Shown here: positions 54,703-63,950 of the stretch, piece by piece
How positions within the stretch are numbered: position 1 is the first letter of the stretch
Layout: each line of letters begins with the position of its first letter
NCBI GenBank assembly: GCA_002500745.1
Contig: DLST01000017.1
Span: 192,441-256,440 of the forward strand
DNA from: Sphingobacterium sp. UBA7855
GTDB lineage: Bacteria > Bacteroidota > Bacteroidia > Sphingobacteriales > Sphingobacteriaceae
Length of the DNA stretch: 64,000 bases
Direction of reading: 5' to 3'
Program-made: the position numbers and the translations under genes
The notes under the pieces: generated by a model
Seen by the model: the letters and a program-made list of their open reading frames with translations, nothing else
The model's database searches: none
What the model was told of the DNA's origin: nothing

Positions 54703-55812
54703 ATGGAAAGAAAAGATCAGTATGTTAACATTCCCGCTGAGATAAAGACGCAACTTCCGATATTTCAAGTATTGGGCGATCATCTGCCTGCACAGCTACA
54801 ATCTCCAGAAGCAAAAAAGACTGCATCAAAAGTTTTCTTTTGGGCGCTTTTACTTGGCGGAGCCTTTGCATTTTTCAAATATTTACCGATTATGCTGGAA
54901 TATGCCGGAAAAAGTATACTTTTTGTGATATTCAGTATTATCCTGATTACCTTATTATTGCTAGCGCCAAAGATCATTTCGCTATTGCACCGATTGGGAA
55001 CCGTCCTACTATTTAAAGGTGAAAAATCCATCATTAGAAATAACCCAATAGAAACCTTACAATTGCTGTCAAGAGATGCAAAAGACACGCTGAAACGAGT
55101 AAAGGAAAAAATTAGCAATGTCGATGGAGTCCGCATTGATATGATTCAAAGTGGTGAAACAGCACAAAAGACTGCGGAAGAAAAATATACGTATGCCAAA
55201 CGTTTTACAGCGGAAGCAGCTAATCTCGACGAAAAATCGAAAGAAGAAGCCAGTAAAAATAACGCAGAAAAAGCAAATGCTTATGCCAGAGATGCTAAGG
55301 AAACGCGTACTAAAGCCTTTCTATTGGGAAAAGAAGGAGAATCAGAAGAGCAAAATGCGCGTAGCTATGTCCAATATGCCAATCAGTTTGCTAAAGTATT
55401 GGAAGTACTCAAAGACAATGAAAGTGCCGCCCGAATTTATGTTAGCACCTTAGATAGCAGCATTTCCATCATTTCGAAGAAGCTAGAAGCGACCCAAAAA
55501 ATGAAGAATGCCACCGACGGCCTTGCTGATGTGTTCAATATCAAAGATGGCTGGGCATTTCAAGAGGCCATGAATGCCGCAACAGGTGCCATTAGCCAAA
55601 ATATAGCCTCTATCCGGTCCAATTTGGATTTCCTGGATCAAAACAACAACATCACTGTCGGTGGAGCGCCAACGCAGGGTGAATTAGAAGAATTCATCCG
55701 CAAAGTAGACGAGCGCAATCTGAAGGTTTTGAATGTAACGCAGATGACAGACGCTAGCTATGAGCTCAAGCCCGAAGAGAAAGTGGATAAAGGATTTACA
55801 TTACTTGATTAA
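54703..55812 (+). CDS. Two-helix membrane protein with long coiled coil
   Basis: A 369-residue protein with two transmembrane helices (about 43-60 and 66-90), a short basic loop and a long Ala/Lys/Glu-rich helical region from 110 to 320 (AEEKYTYAKRFTAEAANLDEKSKEEASKNNAEKANAYARDAK). The helical part recalls PspA-type proteins in composition, though without clear identity. The start and end contain no catalytic motif. It lies 11 bp downstream of the coiled-coil gene and 26 bp upstream of the ASKHA gene. Confidence 0.7.
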   Translation: MERKDQYVNIPAEIKTQLPIFQVLGDHLPAQLQSPEAKKTASKVFFWALLLGGAFAFFKYLPIMLEYAGKSILFVIFSIILITLLLLAPKIISLLHRLGTVLLFKGEKSIIRNNPIETLQLLSRDAKDTLKRVKEKISNVDGVRIDMIQSGETAQKTAEEKYTYAKRFTAEAANLDEKSKEEASKNNAEKANAYARDAKETRTKAFLLGKEGESEEQNARSYVQYANQFAKVLEVLKDNESAARIYVSTLDSSISIISKKLEATQKMKNATDGLADVFNIKDGWAFQEAMNAATGAISQNIASIRSNLDFLDQNNNITVGGAPTQGELEEFIRKVDERNLKVLNVTQMTDASYELKPEEKVDKGFTLLD

Positions 55813-55838
55813 CTATAAAATTATATTACTTCAACATT

Positions 55839-56831
55839 ATGGAAGAAAGATCAACATGGGCAAGATTAAGATGGCCTATTAAAGCAATTATTATTGCCTT
55901 ACCTATTTTGGCAATCGGTTACTGGGCAATGCAATCGGGCAAATTTGATGCTAACCCTACTGTACAAACAGACTCAACTAGTCACAAAAATGCGGATTCA
56001 AACCACTCATCGGGCTCGAAAGACACTCGATCATTCAACTATCAACCTGAAAAGCCTGTTGACGGTGAATACAAAGGAGTGGTTGAAGTGGGCGCCTCTG
56101 GGTTCAATTCCTTCGTCGTCAATATGGATAAAGAGAATCGTTGGGAAATCGTTTCCAAAGATTTTGGAAAATCTTTTGCTTATGAAGGATTGGCAAATAC
56201 CGAAGATATTCGCAAAGGATTAAAAGACTATATCGGCATGATGCTGGATAAAGGTGTTAAATCGAAAAATATACATTTCGTCATTAGCTCTGGAGCGCAA
56301 AAGGAACCCAAAACAACTATCATTAGCAGCGAACTTAGAAAAATGGGCTTTGTGGTCAACTTGGTTACAGCAGAGCAAGAAGGAAAGCTTGCATTAAAAT
56401 CGGTCCTTCCAAAAGCATATGAAGACAATGCATTTGTTGTTGACATCGGGTCTGGTAATACAAAAATTTCATGGATCGATGGCGATACAAAATCTGTAGA
56501 AGCACCCGGCGCAAAGTACTATGAGAAAGATCTCAAAGATGATGCTGTCTATGCAGAAGTAAAAAAATTAGGCGAAAAGATTCCGGAAAATAAAAGAGAA
56601 GTTTGTTTTATCATCGGTGGCGTTCCATTTGAACTTGCGTCGCAAACGCGCCAAGGTGAAGAACGTTTTACCGTTTTGAATGACCCAGCTTCCTACAACA
56701 CTGATAAAATAAAAACAAAAAGCGGTGTTAACATTTATAAAGCAATTAAAGATGCGACCAACTGCGATACCTTTGTTTTTGATTGGGACGCCAACTTTAC
56801 CATTGGATTTCTACTATCGTTAAACAAATAG
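55839..56831 (+). CDS. Membrane-anchored Ppx/GppA-like ASKHA protein
   Basis: A 330-residue protein with one N-terminal transmembrane helix (about 14-30), a Ser/Asn-rich linker to 75 and an ASKHA domain. Phosphate-1 is VVEVGASGFNSFVV (81-94), then AEQEGKLALKSVLPKAYEDNA, phosphate-2 VVDIGSGNTKISW (200-212) and an adenosine-like FIIGGVPFELA (257-267). The TAEQEGKLAL-then-DIGSGNTK order is that of Ppx/GppA exopolyphosphatases, but the first conserved Asp of phosphate-1 is Glu83. It might bind or hydrolyse nucleotides or polyphosphate. The basic residues before the helix suggest the domain faces the periplasm, which would be odd for a nucleotide-binding domain. Confidence 0.72.
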   Translation: MEERSTWARLRWPIKAIIIALPILAIGYWAMQSGKFDANPTVQTDSTSHKNADSNHSSGSKDTRSFNYQPEKPVDGEYKGVVEVGASGFNSFVVNMDKENRWEIVSKDFGKSFAYEGLANTEDIRKGLKDYIGMMLDKGVKSKNIHFVISSGAQKEPKTTIISSELRKMGFVVNLVTAEQEGKLALKSVLPKAYEDNAFVVDIGSGNTKISWIDGDTKSVEAPGAKYYEKDLKDDAVYAEVKKLGEKIPENKREVCFIIGGVPFELASQTRQGEERFTVLNDPASYNTDKIKTKSGVNIYKAIKDATNCDTFVFDWDANFTIGFLLSLNK

Positions 56832-56847
56832 GCACCTTTTAGCCTAT

Positions 56848-56888
56848 AAAAAAACGCTGTTCTCAAACTAAGAGAACAGCGTTTTTTA
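56848..56888. terminator. Bidirectional terminator in the centre of the membrane cluster
   Basis: AACGCTGTTCTC pairs with GAGAACAGCGTT around a 7-base loop, with A and T runs at both ends. It stands between the convergent ASKHA and zinc-ribbon genes. Confidence 0.9.
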
Positions 56889-56902
56889 TATAACCTTTTT
56901 TG

Positions 56903-58012
56903 TCATCCCATAAAACTCAAGAGATACAAAACAATAATGATCGCCAATACCAAAAAAGCGATTTTCCAAAAGCTATAAGGTCGTTGCCCGTACACTTTAC
57001 CATTAAATGCATTAACCATGATCTGATAACTCTTTCCTTTGTATTGATAAGCAGATAACCAAACGGGCAAAAGAATATATTTCAATTTAATGGATTTAAA
57101 ATCACTATCAATGGAATCGATATCCTGCGTATCGCCACCGATGTCATTCTCAACCTGTCGCTCGATTTCCCGGTCCATAATCGCTCGGGCAGTTGTTGCC
57201 GCTTTCACATGACCTACACTGAAAGTTTCTGCGATAAAACCACTCAGATACTGCTCATTGAAAGGTTTTAGATAGCCCAAATTCCACGGCCCGATCTTTT
57301 CGGAAAACTTTTCCGGAAGGGAGGTTGATCCAGAAATAACAATATCCTTAAATTGGCTATAAATAGTACCTGAAGTTGGATACCAGTTGGTTCGTCTTTC
57401 TTCGTACTCTTCTGTTTCGCCATCCGAATTACGCCTCGTCCTTGTCACATAATAATACTCACCACGCGAGCCGATGTAATCAGAATTCACCTCTGCATCA
57501 TAGGACCAAAAAGGAATATATACCCCCTTTAAACGGTCATTCCTAGCGTTAAAAATCCGCGTAAAGTCATTCGGTGCAAACCATACCTTCCCAGCCCATT
57601 GCGTCAATAGCCCAAAAGCACTTTTATAGTCAACACCAAAAGGAACAACACCATGCGGTTTTACAATACGTTTTTGCTGATGGTCAATGACCAATGGTGA
57701 TGCACAAAAGGCACACAAATCTGCCGTAACATGAGGATTCAAACGCGAGTTTGCACCACAGTTGCCGCAATGCACGACCTCAGCTAAATAACTATATCGT
57801 TCATCTTCGAGTCCTTCCATCGCGGCTCCAAAGACCTTATAATCCGTTGATTCAATACGCCCATTTTCTGGCAACTGATCAGCTATTTCATTTCTGGTTC
57901 CACAATAGGAACATTCCAAATAGGAAGTACCGGGCTGATAAGTCAGAATTGCACCACAGCCCTGACATTTCAATCCTTGCTCTATCTCGGAGGTTTTTTC
58001 TTCAAAACTCAT
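56903..58012 (-). CDS. Double zinc-ribbon protein with C-terminal membrane anchor
   Basis: A 369-residue protein with two CxxC-CxxC zinc ribbons (Cys16/19/34/37 and Cys82/85/100/103), a beta-rich middle (about 120-330, including WYPTSGTIYSQFKDIVISGS) and a C-terminal transmembrane helix (about 346-366). Its organisation is like Bacillus YdjG, which accompanies PspA and an SPFH protein. It is sometimes annotated as PriA-like by error, because of the zinc ribbons. The gene follows the SPFH gene on the same strand by 24 bp. Confidence 0.8.
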   Translation of the reverse strand: MSFEEKTSEIEQGLKCQGCGAILTYQPGTSYLECSYCGTRNEIADQLPENGRIESTDYKVFGAAMEGLEDERYSYLAEVVHCGNCGANSRLNPHVTADLCAFCASPLVIDHQQKRIVKPHGVVPFGVDYKSAFGLLTQWAGKVWFAPNDFTRIFNARNDRLKGVYIPFWSYDAEVNSDYIGSRGEYYYVTRTRRNSDGETEEYEERRTNWYPTSGTIYSQFKDIVISGSTSLPEKFSEKIGPWNLGYLKPFNEQYLSGFIAETFSVGHVKAATTARAIMDREIERQVENDIGGDTQDIDSIDSDFKSIKLKYILLPVWLSAYQYKGKSYQIMVNAFNGKVYGQRPYSFWKIAFLVLAIIIVLYLLSFMG

Positions 58013-58036
58013 ACAACACAGTCATGCGTTTCTTTC

Positions 58037-59185
58037 CTAAACTCCTGGTATCGGAGGCGGAATCTGTGAAAAAAGTCCTTTCAAATCGCTCACCTTATCA
58101 GCTTCAATCCAGTTCTCAAGTCCTTCTCTCCAAACGAGGGTAGCCGTATTTAGCGTGCCATCCTGGACAAGGCTACTCAATTGTTCATGATCAAACGGTC
58201 CTTCCTGTTTTCCTTTAATCGCGAGATAATAAGCTACGCTTTTAGGCAGCGGCGGCGGCCCCGCTGTTGTAGCAGAAGCACCTGCACCCCCTACTCCAGT
58301 TGGATTGTTTCCATCAAAACTATTTTGTTGAAAGACATTTCCCATTTGACCAACCATTCCCGCTCCCAGTCCCGCACCAAATCCAGCACCTACGATCCCT
58401 CCACTAGTTGGGTTCTCAGCAGCTTTCTCCATCGAATTAGCAGCTTGAAATTGAGCATATGCTCCAAGATTACCAACAACGCCCATGCTACTTCGCTTAT
58501 CAAGTGCCTTTTCAACTTCTTCTGGGAAAGAAATATTTTCTATTAAAAACTTCGTTAAACTTAATCCCAACTCATCAAAATCGGCTCCAATTTTCTGCTG
58601 TATCAAGGCTGAAACTTCATCGTAGTTGGATGCAAGATCCAATGCAGGAATTTTGGACTCAGCAATAGCATCCATCCCTCTCGATACCGCAATGTTTCGA
58701 AGCTGTTCTGTGATATCTTCAACCGTAAATACCGGTGTTGTTGAAACCAACTGTTTCATGAACACGGTAACATCTTTCACTTGAAAGGAGAAATTACCAA
58801 AAGCTCGGAGTCGAATGGGTCCAAATTCAGGATCCCGCAACATGATTGGATTTTTGGTACCCCATTTCTGATTAACAAATTGACGAAGATTCACAAAATA
58901 AACATCCGCTTTGAAAGGACTGTTGAATCCATACTTCCACCCCCTAATGGTAGTCATGATGGGCATGTTTTGGGTTGTCAATTCGTAACGACCGGGTTGA
59001 AAGACATCAGCCACCACACCTTCGTTTAAAAATACGGCTGCCTGTCCTTCCCTCACGGTCAATTGTGCACCCATTTTTATTTCATTCTGATACCTTGGAA
59101 ATTTCCACACAATTGTATCCGTACTATTATCGACCCATTCGATAATATCGACAAACTCATTCCTGATTTTATCAAATAATCCCAT
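58037..59185 (-). CDS. SPFH (band 7) protein with C-terminal GYF_2 domain
   Basis: A 382-residue protein. The N-terminal half (about 15-270) is an SPFH domain: GAQLTVREGQAAVFLNEGVVADVFQPGRYELTTQNMP and PVFTVEDITEQLRNIAVSRG. A Gly-rich linker (about 265-315) leads to a GYF_2 domain (about 325-375) with YYLAIKGKQEGPFDHEQLSSLVQDGTLNTATLVWREGLENW. It resembles Bacillus YdjI, with the GYF_2 domain replacing its C-terminus. SPFH proteins form oligomers on membranes. It heads the minus-strand pair of the cluster. Confidence 0.85.
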   Translation of the reverse strand: MGLFDKIRNEFVDIIEWVDNSTDTIVWKFPRYQNEIKMGAQLTVREGQAAVFLNEGVVADVFQPGRYELTTQNMPIMTTIRGWKYGFNSPFKADVYFVNLRQFVNQKWGTKNPIMLRDPEFGPIRLRAFGNFSFQVKDVTVFMKQLVSTTPVFTVEDITEQLRNIAVSRGMDAIAESKIPALDLASNYDEVSALIQQKIGADFDELGLSLTKFLIENISFPEEVEKALDKRSSMGVVGNLGAYAQFQAANSMEKAAENPTSGGIVGAGFGAGLGAGMVGQMGNVFQQNSFDGNNPTGVGGAGASATTAGPPPLPKSVAYYLAIKGKQEGPFDHEQLSSLVQDGTLNTATLVWREGLENWIEADKVSDLKGLFSQIPPPIPGV

Positions 59186-59352
59186 AAATTATTCGCTTTA
59201 AAATTACTTACACTAAATGTAAACATTTCCCGGCAAACCAGCAATTTTCATCATCTGGACATAAACTGGGGATATCTAAAAAATTTAGCCTTTTAGACTA
59301 CTTATCGTAGTTTATTTTTTTTACTTTTGCTAGCTAAGTTCAACATAAATTT

Positions 59353-61206
59353 ATGAGTACATATAACGAAGACAGCATTAGGTCCCTGGATTGGAAAGAG
59401 CATATTCGCCTTCGTCCGGGAATGTACATTGGAAAGTTGGGGGACGGTTCGGCCTATGATGATGGTATTTATGTTTTATTGAAAGAGGTCGTTGACAACT
59501 CCATCGATGAGTTTGTTATGGGAGCTGGTAAAACGATTGATATCACGGTAAACGAGAATAAAGTTTCCGTACGCGATTATGGACGTGGTATTCCAATTGG
59601 TTCTGTTGTTGATGTTGTTTCTAAAATCAATACAGGTGGTAAATATGATAGTAAGGCTTTCCAAAAGTCCGTCGGTTTAAATGGGGTCGGTACGAAAGCA
59701 GTGAACGCTTTGTCCAGTCAGTTCACCGTACAGTCCTATCGGCAAAATATTACCCGCATCGCTCAATTCGCTAAGGGAGAATTAGTCAATGATGAACAAA
59801 AAGAAACAACGCAACGAAATGGCACAGCGGTAACATTCTATCCAGACGACTCCATTTTCCGGAATTATAAATACAGACTAGAATTTGTTGAAAACATGAT
59901 CTGGAATTATGTGTTCCTGAATTCTGGGCTTACGATTAATTTCAATAATCAGAAATTTATTTCCGAGCATGGTCTAAAAGACTTATTGGAACGTAATATT
60001 GATGCCGAATCCATGCGCTATCCAATTATTCACCTGCGTGGTGAAGACATTGAAATTGCCATGACACATGGACAACAATATGGAGAGGAATACTATTCCT
60101 TCGTAAACGGACAACATACAACCCAAGGGGGAACACATCAGGCAGCATTTCGTGAAGCACTCGTCAAAACGATCCGCGAATTCTACAAAAAAGAATTTGA
60201 CGCATCGGATATTCGGTCTTCAATCATCGGAGCAATCGCCATCAAAGTACAAGAACCTGTTTTCGAATCTCAAACTAAAACAAAATTGGGTTCCCAAAGT
60301 GTCGGTCCTGAAGGCCCGACTGTAAGAGGCTTCATTAATGACTTTGTAAAAAAAGCATTGGATGATTACCTGCATAAAAATCCAGCTACGGCAGATGCCC
60401 TTCAGAAACGAATCCTGCAATCCGAACGCGAGCGCAAGGACATCGCGGGTATTAAAAAATTGGCCAACGAAAGGGCAAAAAAAGCCTCTCTTCATAATCG
60501 TAAACTACGTGACTGTAAAGTGCATTTTAGCGATAAAAATGAACGCAACCAAGAAACGACACTGTTTATTACCGAGGGGGATTCTGCTTCTGGTTCGATC
60601 ACCAAATCACGCGACGTACAGACTCAAGCCGTGTTTAGCCTAAAAGGAAAGCCGCTTAACTCTTATGGAATGTCCAAAAAGATTGTTTATGAAAACGAAG
60701 AATTCAATCTTTTGCAACATGCACTTAATATTGAAGATGGTCTAGATGGATTACGTTACAACAATATCGTTATCGCTACCGATGCCGACGTTGATGGAAT
60801 GCACATCCGTTTGCTATTATTAACGTTTTTCTTACAGTTCTTCCCAGACCTTGTTAAAGCAGGACACGTTTCCATTTTGCAGACGCCCCTTTTCCGTGTC
60901 CGCAATAAAAAGGAAACAATTTATTGCTATTCCGACGAAGAACGGCAAAAAGCAATCGCAAAATTAGGAGCTAAACCCGAAATTACCCGATTCAAAGGTC
61001 TGGGTGAAATATCACCTTCCGAGTTTGGTTTATTTATCGGAAAAGATATCCGCCTTGATCCTGTTATCTTGTCCAAAGACAATAAGATTCAACAGTTATT
61101 AGAATATTACATGGGTAAAAACACGCCCGATAGACAAAAACATATCGTCGAAAATCTACGTGTTGAAGTTGACCTAGAAGAAGAACTAACAAAAAAAGCG
61201 GGTTAA
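59353..61206 (+). CDS. parE: DNA topoisomerase IV subunit B
   Basis: A 617-residue type IIA subunit: the GHKL ATPase begins [14 protein letters not shown] and [12 protein letters not shown], and the Toprim domain contains [11 protein letters not shown] and [16 protein letters not shown]. The length fits ParE better than GyrB, which has an insertion. It relaxes and decatenates DNA with ParC. The usual partner parC does not follow; purU does. The stop codon lies inside the terminator loop. Confidence 0.9.
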   Translation: MSTYNEDSIRSLDWKEHIRLRPGMYIGKLGDGSAYDDGIYVLLKEVVDNSIDEFVMGAGKTIDITVNENKVSVRDYGRGIPIGSVVDVVSKINTGGKYDSKAFQKSVGLNGVGTKAVNALSSQFTVQSYRQNITRIAQFAKGELVNDEQKETTQRNGTAVTFYPDDSIFRNYKYRLEFVENMIWNYVFLNSGLTINFNNQKFISEHGLKDLLERNIDAESMRYPIIHLRGEDIEIAMTHGQQYGEEYYSFVNGQHTTQGGTHQAAFREALVKTIREFYKKEFDASDIRSSIIGAIAIKVQEPVFESQTKTKLGSQSVGPEGPTVRGFINDFVKKALDDYLHKNPATADALQKRILQSERERKDIAGIKKLANERAKKASLHNRKLRDCKVHFSDKNERNQETTLFITEGDSASGSITKSRDVQTQAVFSLKGKPLNSYGMSKKIVYENEEFNLLQHALNIEDGLDGLRYNNIVIATDADVDGMHIRLLLLTFFLQFFPDLVKAGHVSILQTPLFRVRNKKETIYCYSDEERQKAIAKLGAKPEITRFKGLGEISPSEFGLFIGKDIRLDPVILSKDNKIQQLLEYYMGKNTPDRQKHIVENLRVEVDLEEELTKKAG

Positions 61207-61223
61207 CATAGCCCGCTTTTTTT
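61191..61223 (+). terminator. Terminator overlapping the parE stop codon
   Basis: AGCGGG pairs with CCCGCT around an 8-base loop carrying the TAA, with seven A before and seven T after. Confidence 0.8.
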
Positions 61224-61245
61224 CAATAACCTACAACCAAATTTC

Positions 61246-62088
61246 ATGCACAACCAAACCCTAATTTTGATCCAATGTCAAGACGCCGTTGGACTAGTCG
61301 CCAACATCTCAAACACGCTTGCAAAATATCAGCTCAATATTGTCACCATGCGCGAATATGTAGATGAAGAAGCCAATAAATTCTTCGTGCGTGTAGTCTG
61401 TAACGGTCTAGTAATGGATCAAAAACAGCTTTCCGACTCCTTGGCTGAGGTCCTTCCTCCCTCTGCTCAAATACAGATCAACCCCAATACCCGAAAAAAG
61501 ATTGTTGTCTTGGTGACCAAAGAGCATCACTGCCTTGCAGACATACTTGTACGACAGCATTTCGAAACTTGGGGAGCCGAAGTGCAGGCTGTCATTGGCA
61601 ATTATGAATCGCTACGCTCTTTTACAGAAAAATTCGACATTCCTTTTCACTGTATCTCACATGAAAACCTGACAAAGGAAACGTTCGAAAAACAACTGAT
61701 AGCACAAATCCAACAATATCATTTCGATTATATCATTTTAGCTAAATTCATGCGAATCTTATCACCAGCGTTTGTTGGAACTTTTGAGAATAAATTAGTG
61801 AATATCCACCATTCCTTCCTACCGGCATTTATCGGAGCCAACCCTTACAAACAGGCACATGCAAGAGGTGTTAAGATTATTGGAGCCACAGCGCATTTCG
61901 TGACCGACCAACTTGATGAAGGTCCGATCATCGTCCAGGATATACGGCATGTCAACCACACCTACACGGTGAAAGACATGGTTACTGCTGGAAAGGAAAT
62001 AGAAAAAGCCGTTTTAAGCCGTGCAATTCGCCTGCTTAGCGAGGATCGTGTCATGCGCAACGACTACAAAACAATTGTATTTGAATAG
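61246..62088 (+). CDS. purU: Formyltetrahydrofolate deformylase
   Basis: A 280-residue enzyme releasing formate from 10-formyltetrahydrofolate. An N-terminal ACT domain (1-80, LIQCQDAVGLVANISNTLAKYQLNI) is followed by a formyltransferase-like domain with VNIHHSFLPAFIGANPY and TAHFVTDQLDEGPII, which hold the His and Asp of the active site. The formate may feed purine synthesis. It begins 39 bp after parE but beyond a terminator. Confidence 0.95.
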   Translation: MHNQTLILIQCQDAVGLVANISNTLAKYQLNIVTMREYVDEEANKFFVRVVCNGLVMDQKQLSDSLAEVLPPSAQIQINPNTRKKIVVLVTKEHHCLADILVRQHFETWGAEVQAVIGNYESLRSFTEKFDIPFHCISHENLTKETFEKQLIAQIQQYHFDYIILAKFMRILSPAFVGTFENKLVNIHHSFLPAFIGANPYKQAHARGVKIIGATAHFVTDQLDEGPIIVQDIRHVNHTYTVKDMVTAGKEIEKAVLSRAIRLLSEDRVMRNDYKTIVFE

Positions 62089-62171
62089 TGATTACAATCA
62101 TATCCCCATAAAACAATCATTACTTTTTTTTAGCGTTATTCTTCATTCTTTCGTAAAAGAAATATTTAAGA

Positions 62172-63950
62172 ATGACGCATACTTTTCATATCCCCGTATT
62201 AGGCCTAGCTTTCTCGATCGATTCAGCAATTAAGGTTGCACAGTACGGAATCTCCTCCGTGATGTCTATCGTTGACGATGAACTAATCGAGCGCATGCGC
62301 TGCTATTACTGTGGAGAATATCAAATCCCCTATCAACCAATCCGCACATCTGAAGAAGATTATCGGGCAAATAGAATCACAGCATACCTCAATCTGGTAC
62401 AATTTGTGGTCAATAAACAAATTACAGCCTTAAAACATCAACCCTTTACAAAAGGCTCAGAATTGGCAAAATACTTTCAGCTTCTACCAGATTCACATCC
62501 CTCCAAGCCGCTGTATCACGCTATGGAGATGGAAACAAATCTGGCCATTAAGACCGAACTCCAAGATTTATTGATCACTTATCTAAAGCCGGGTGACATT
62601 GATGTTAATATCATGTCCAAAGTTGACAAGATAAACTATAAAGACGGTAAGGTATTAGACGAGCGATTTTCGGATGCACTAGCAGCCTTACGTGGCTTTG
62701 CAAATTCCAATCTTCATTCTTCGCTTATCCTTTCCGCTGGAATGAATCCACACCTATATGCTTACCTTGCTGAATTGCCAGCTTTCTTCCCTGATAATGA
62801 AAGTATGTTCGACAAAAAGGTAACACTCAAAGTAAGCGATTTCCGATCGGCACTCATTCAGGCAAAATATCTCGCCAAAAGAGGGGTTTGGGTATCTGAA
62901 TTCAGAATAGAATCCGGTTTGAACTGTGGTGGACATGCTTTCGCAACGGATGGCTTTCTTCTTGGTCCAATCCTTCAAGAATTCAAAGAAAAGAAAGAAA
63001 GTTTAAAAGCCGAACTTTTCGAGATATACCAAGAATATTGGAATGCTCAAAAGCGCTTTTTAACCATACCTCCCGTTATCAAATATACCGTTCAAGGAGG
63101 GGTGGGTACCGCTTCAGAACATCAGTTTTTTTTAGATTATTATGGATTTGACGCTGTAGGATGGGGATCTCCATTCCTAATGGTACCCGAAGCAACTACG
63201 GTAGATCAAGAAACGTTGAAAACATTGGAACTTGCCGAAAAAGAAGACTTCTACTGCAGTGGAGCATCTCCATTAGGCATTCCATTCAACAACTTTAGAA
63301 AAAGTGGCGCTGAGCACTTACGAGTAGAACGAATTAAAAAAGGCCGCCCTGGAAGCCCCTGCAAAAAAGAGTATCTTATTTCCAACACCGAGTTCGGTGA
63401 CAAGCCCATCTGCACCGCATCACGCGTATATCAACATCAAAAGATACAGGAACTAAAACAACAAAACCTGTCTGCTGCTGAATACGAAAAAGCTTTTGAG
63501 GCCATTACCGAAAAGACCTGTCTTTGTGAAGGACTCGCAGCACCTGCCTATCTTAAATACAATATCCAGAAGACTAAAGAACAGACCGCCGTCGCCATTT
63601 GTCCGGGTCCAAATCTTGTTTGGTTTAAAAAACAATACACTTTACGGGAAATGATCGATCATATCTATGGCCGTATCTCAGTCTTTGAAAATAACAATCG
63701 CCCATTTGTCCTGATCAACGAACTCAACCTGTACATTGATCATATTCAAAAATATGTAACAGATAATCAAAACATCATTAATGATAAAAAGGTAAAGTAT
63801 GTAGCCAAATTTAAAGCGCAGTTACAAGCTGGGATTGCTTACTATGATGAGCTAGCTCAACACTTATCACATATCCCGCAGAACATCATTGCAGCCATCC
63901 CAAAGCAGCTGGAACTCGCATCGCTACGGTTGAAGGATATCCATATGTAA
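62172..63950 (+). CDS. Cysteine-rich protein with nitronate-monooxygenase-like barrel
   Basis: I know no name for this 592-residue protein. Its first 350 residues look like a TIM barrel of the nitronate monooxygenase type: HIPVLGLAFSIDSAIKVAQYGISSVMSIV at the start, GLNCGGHAF (249-257) like the GGH site, and VQGGVGTASEHQFFLDYYGFDAVGWGSPFL (307-336) like the FMN-phosphate loop. Cysteines stand in CYYC (44-47) and at 252, 362, 397, 414, 450, 452 and 477, several in short motifs (KTCLCEG, AICPGP), so a metal or Fe-S site is possible. The C-terminal 110 residues are helical. The gene ends 50 bases before the window edge. Confidence 0.68.
   Translation: MTHTFHIPVLGLAFSIDSAIKVAQYGISSVMSIVDDELIERMRCYYCGEYQIPYQPIRTSEEDYRANRITAYLNLVQFVVNKQITALKHQPFTKGSELAKYFQLLPDSHPSKPLYHAMEMETNLAIKTELQDLLITYLKPGDIDVNIMSKVDKINYKDGKVLDERFSDALAALRGFANSNLHSSLILSAGMNPHLYAYLAELPAFFPDNESMFDKKVTLKVSDFRSALIQAKYLAKRGVWVSEFRIESGLNCGGHAFATDGFLLGPILQEFKEKKESLKAELFEIYQEYWNAQKRFLTIPPVIKYTVQGGVGTASEHQFFLDYYGFDAVGWGSPFLMVPEATTVDQETLKTLELAEKEDFYCSGASPLGIPFNNFRKSGAEHLRVERIKKGRPGSPCKKEYLISNTEFGDKPICTASRVYQHQKIQELKQQNLSAAEYEKAFEAITEKTCLCEGLAAPAYLKYNIQKTKEQTAVAICPGPNLVWFKKQYTLREMIDHIYGRISVFENNNRPFVLINELNLYIDHIQKYVTDNQNIINDKKVKYVAKFKAQLQAGIAYYDELAQHLSHIPQNIIAAIPKQLELASLRLKDIHM

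Noticed and set aside
56903..58012. PriA-type primosomal helicase
   Set aside because: Only the zinc ribbons resemble PriA; there are no helicase motifs, and the protein has a C-terminal membrane helix.
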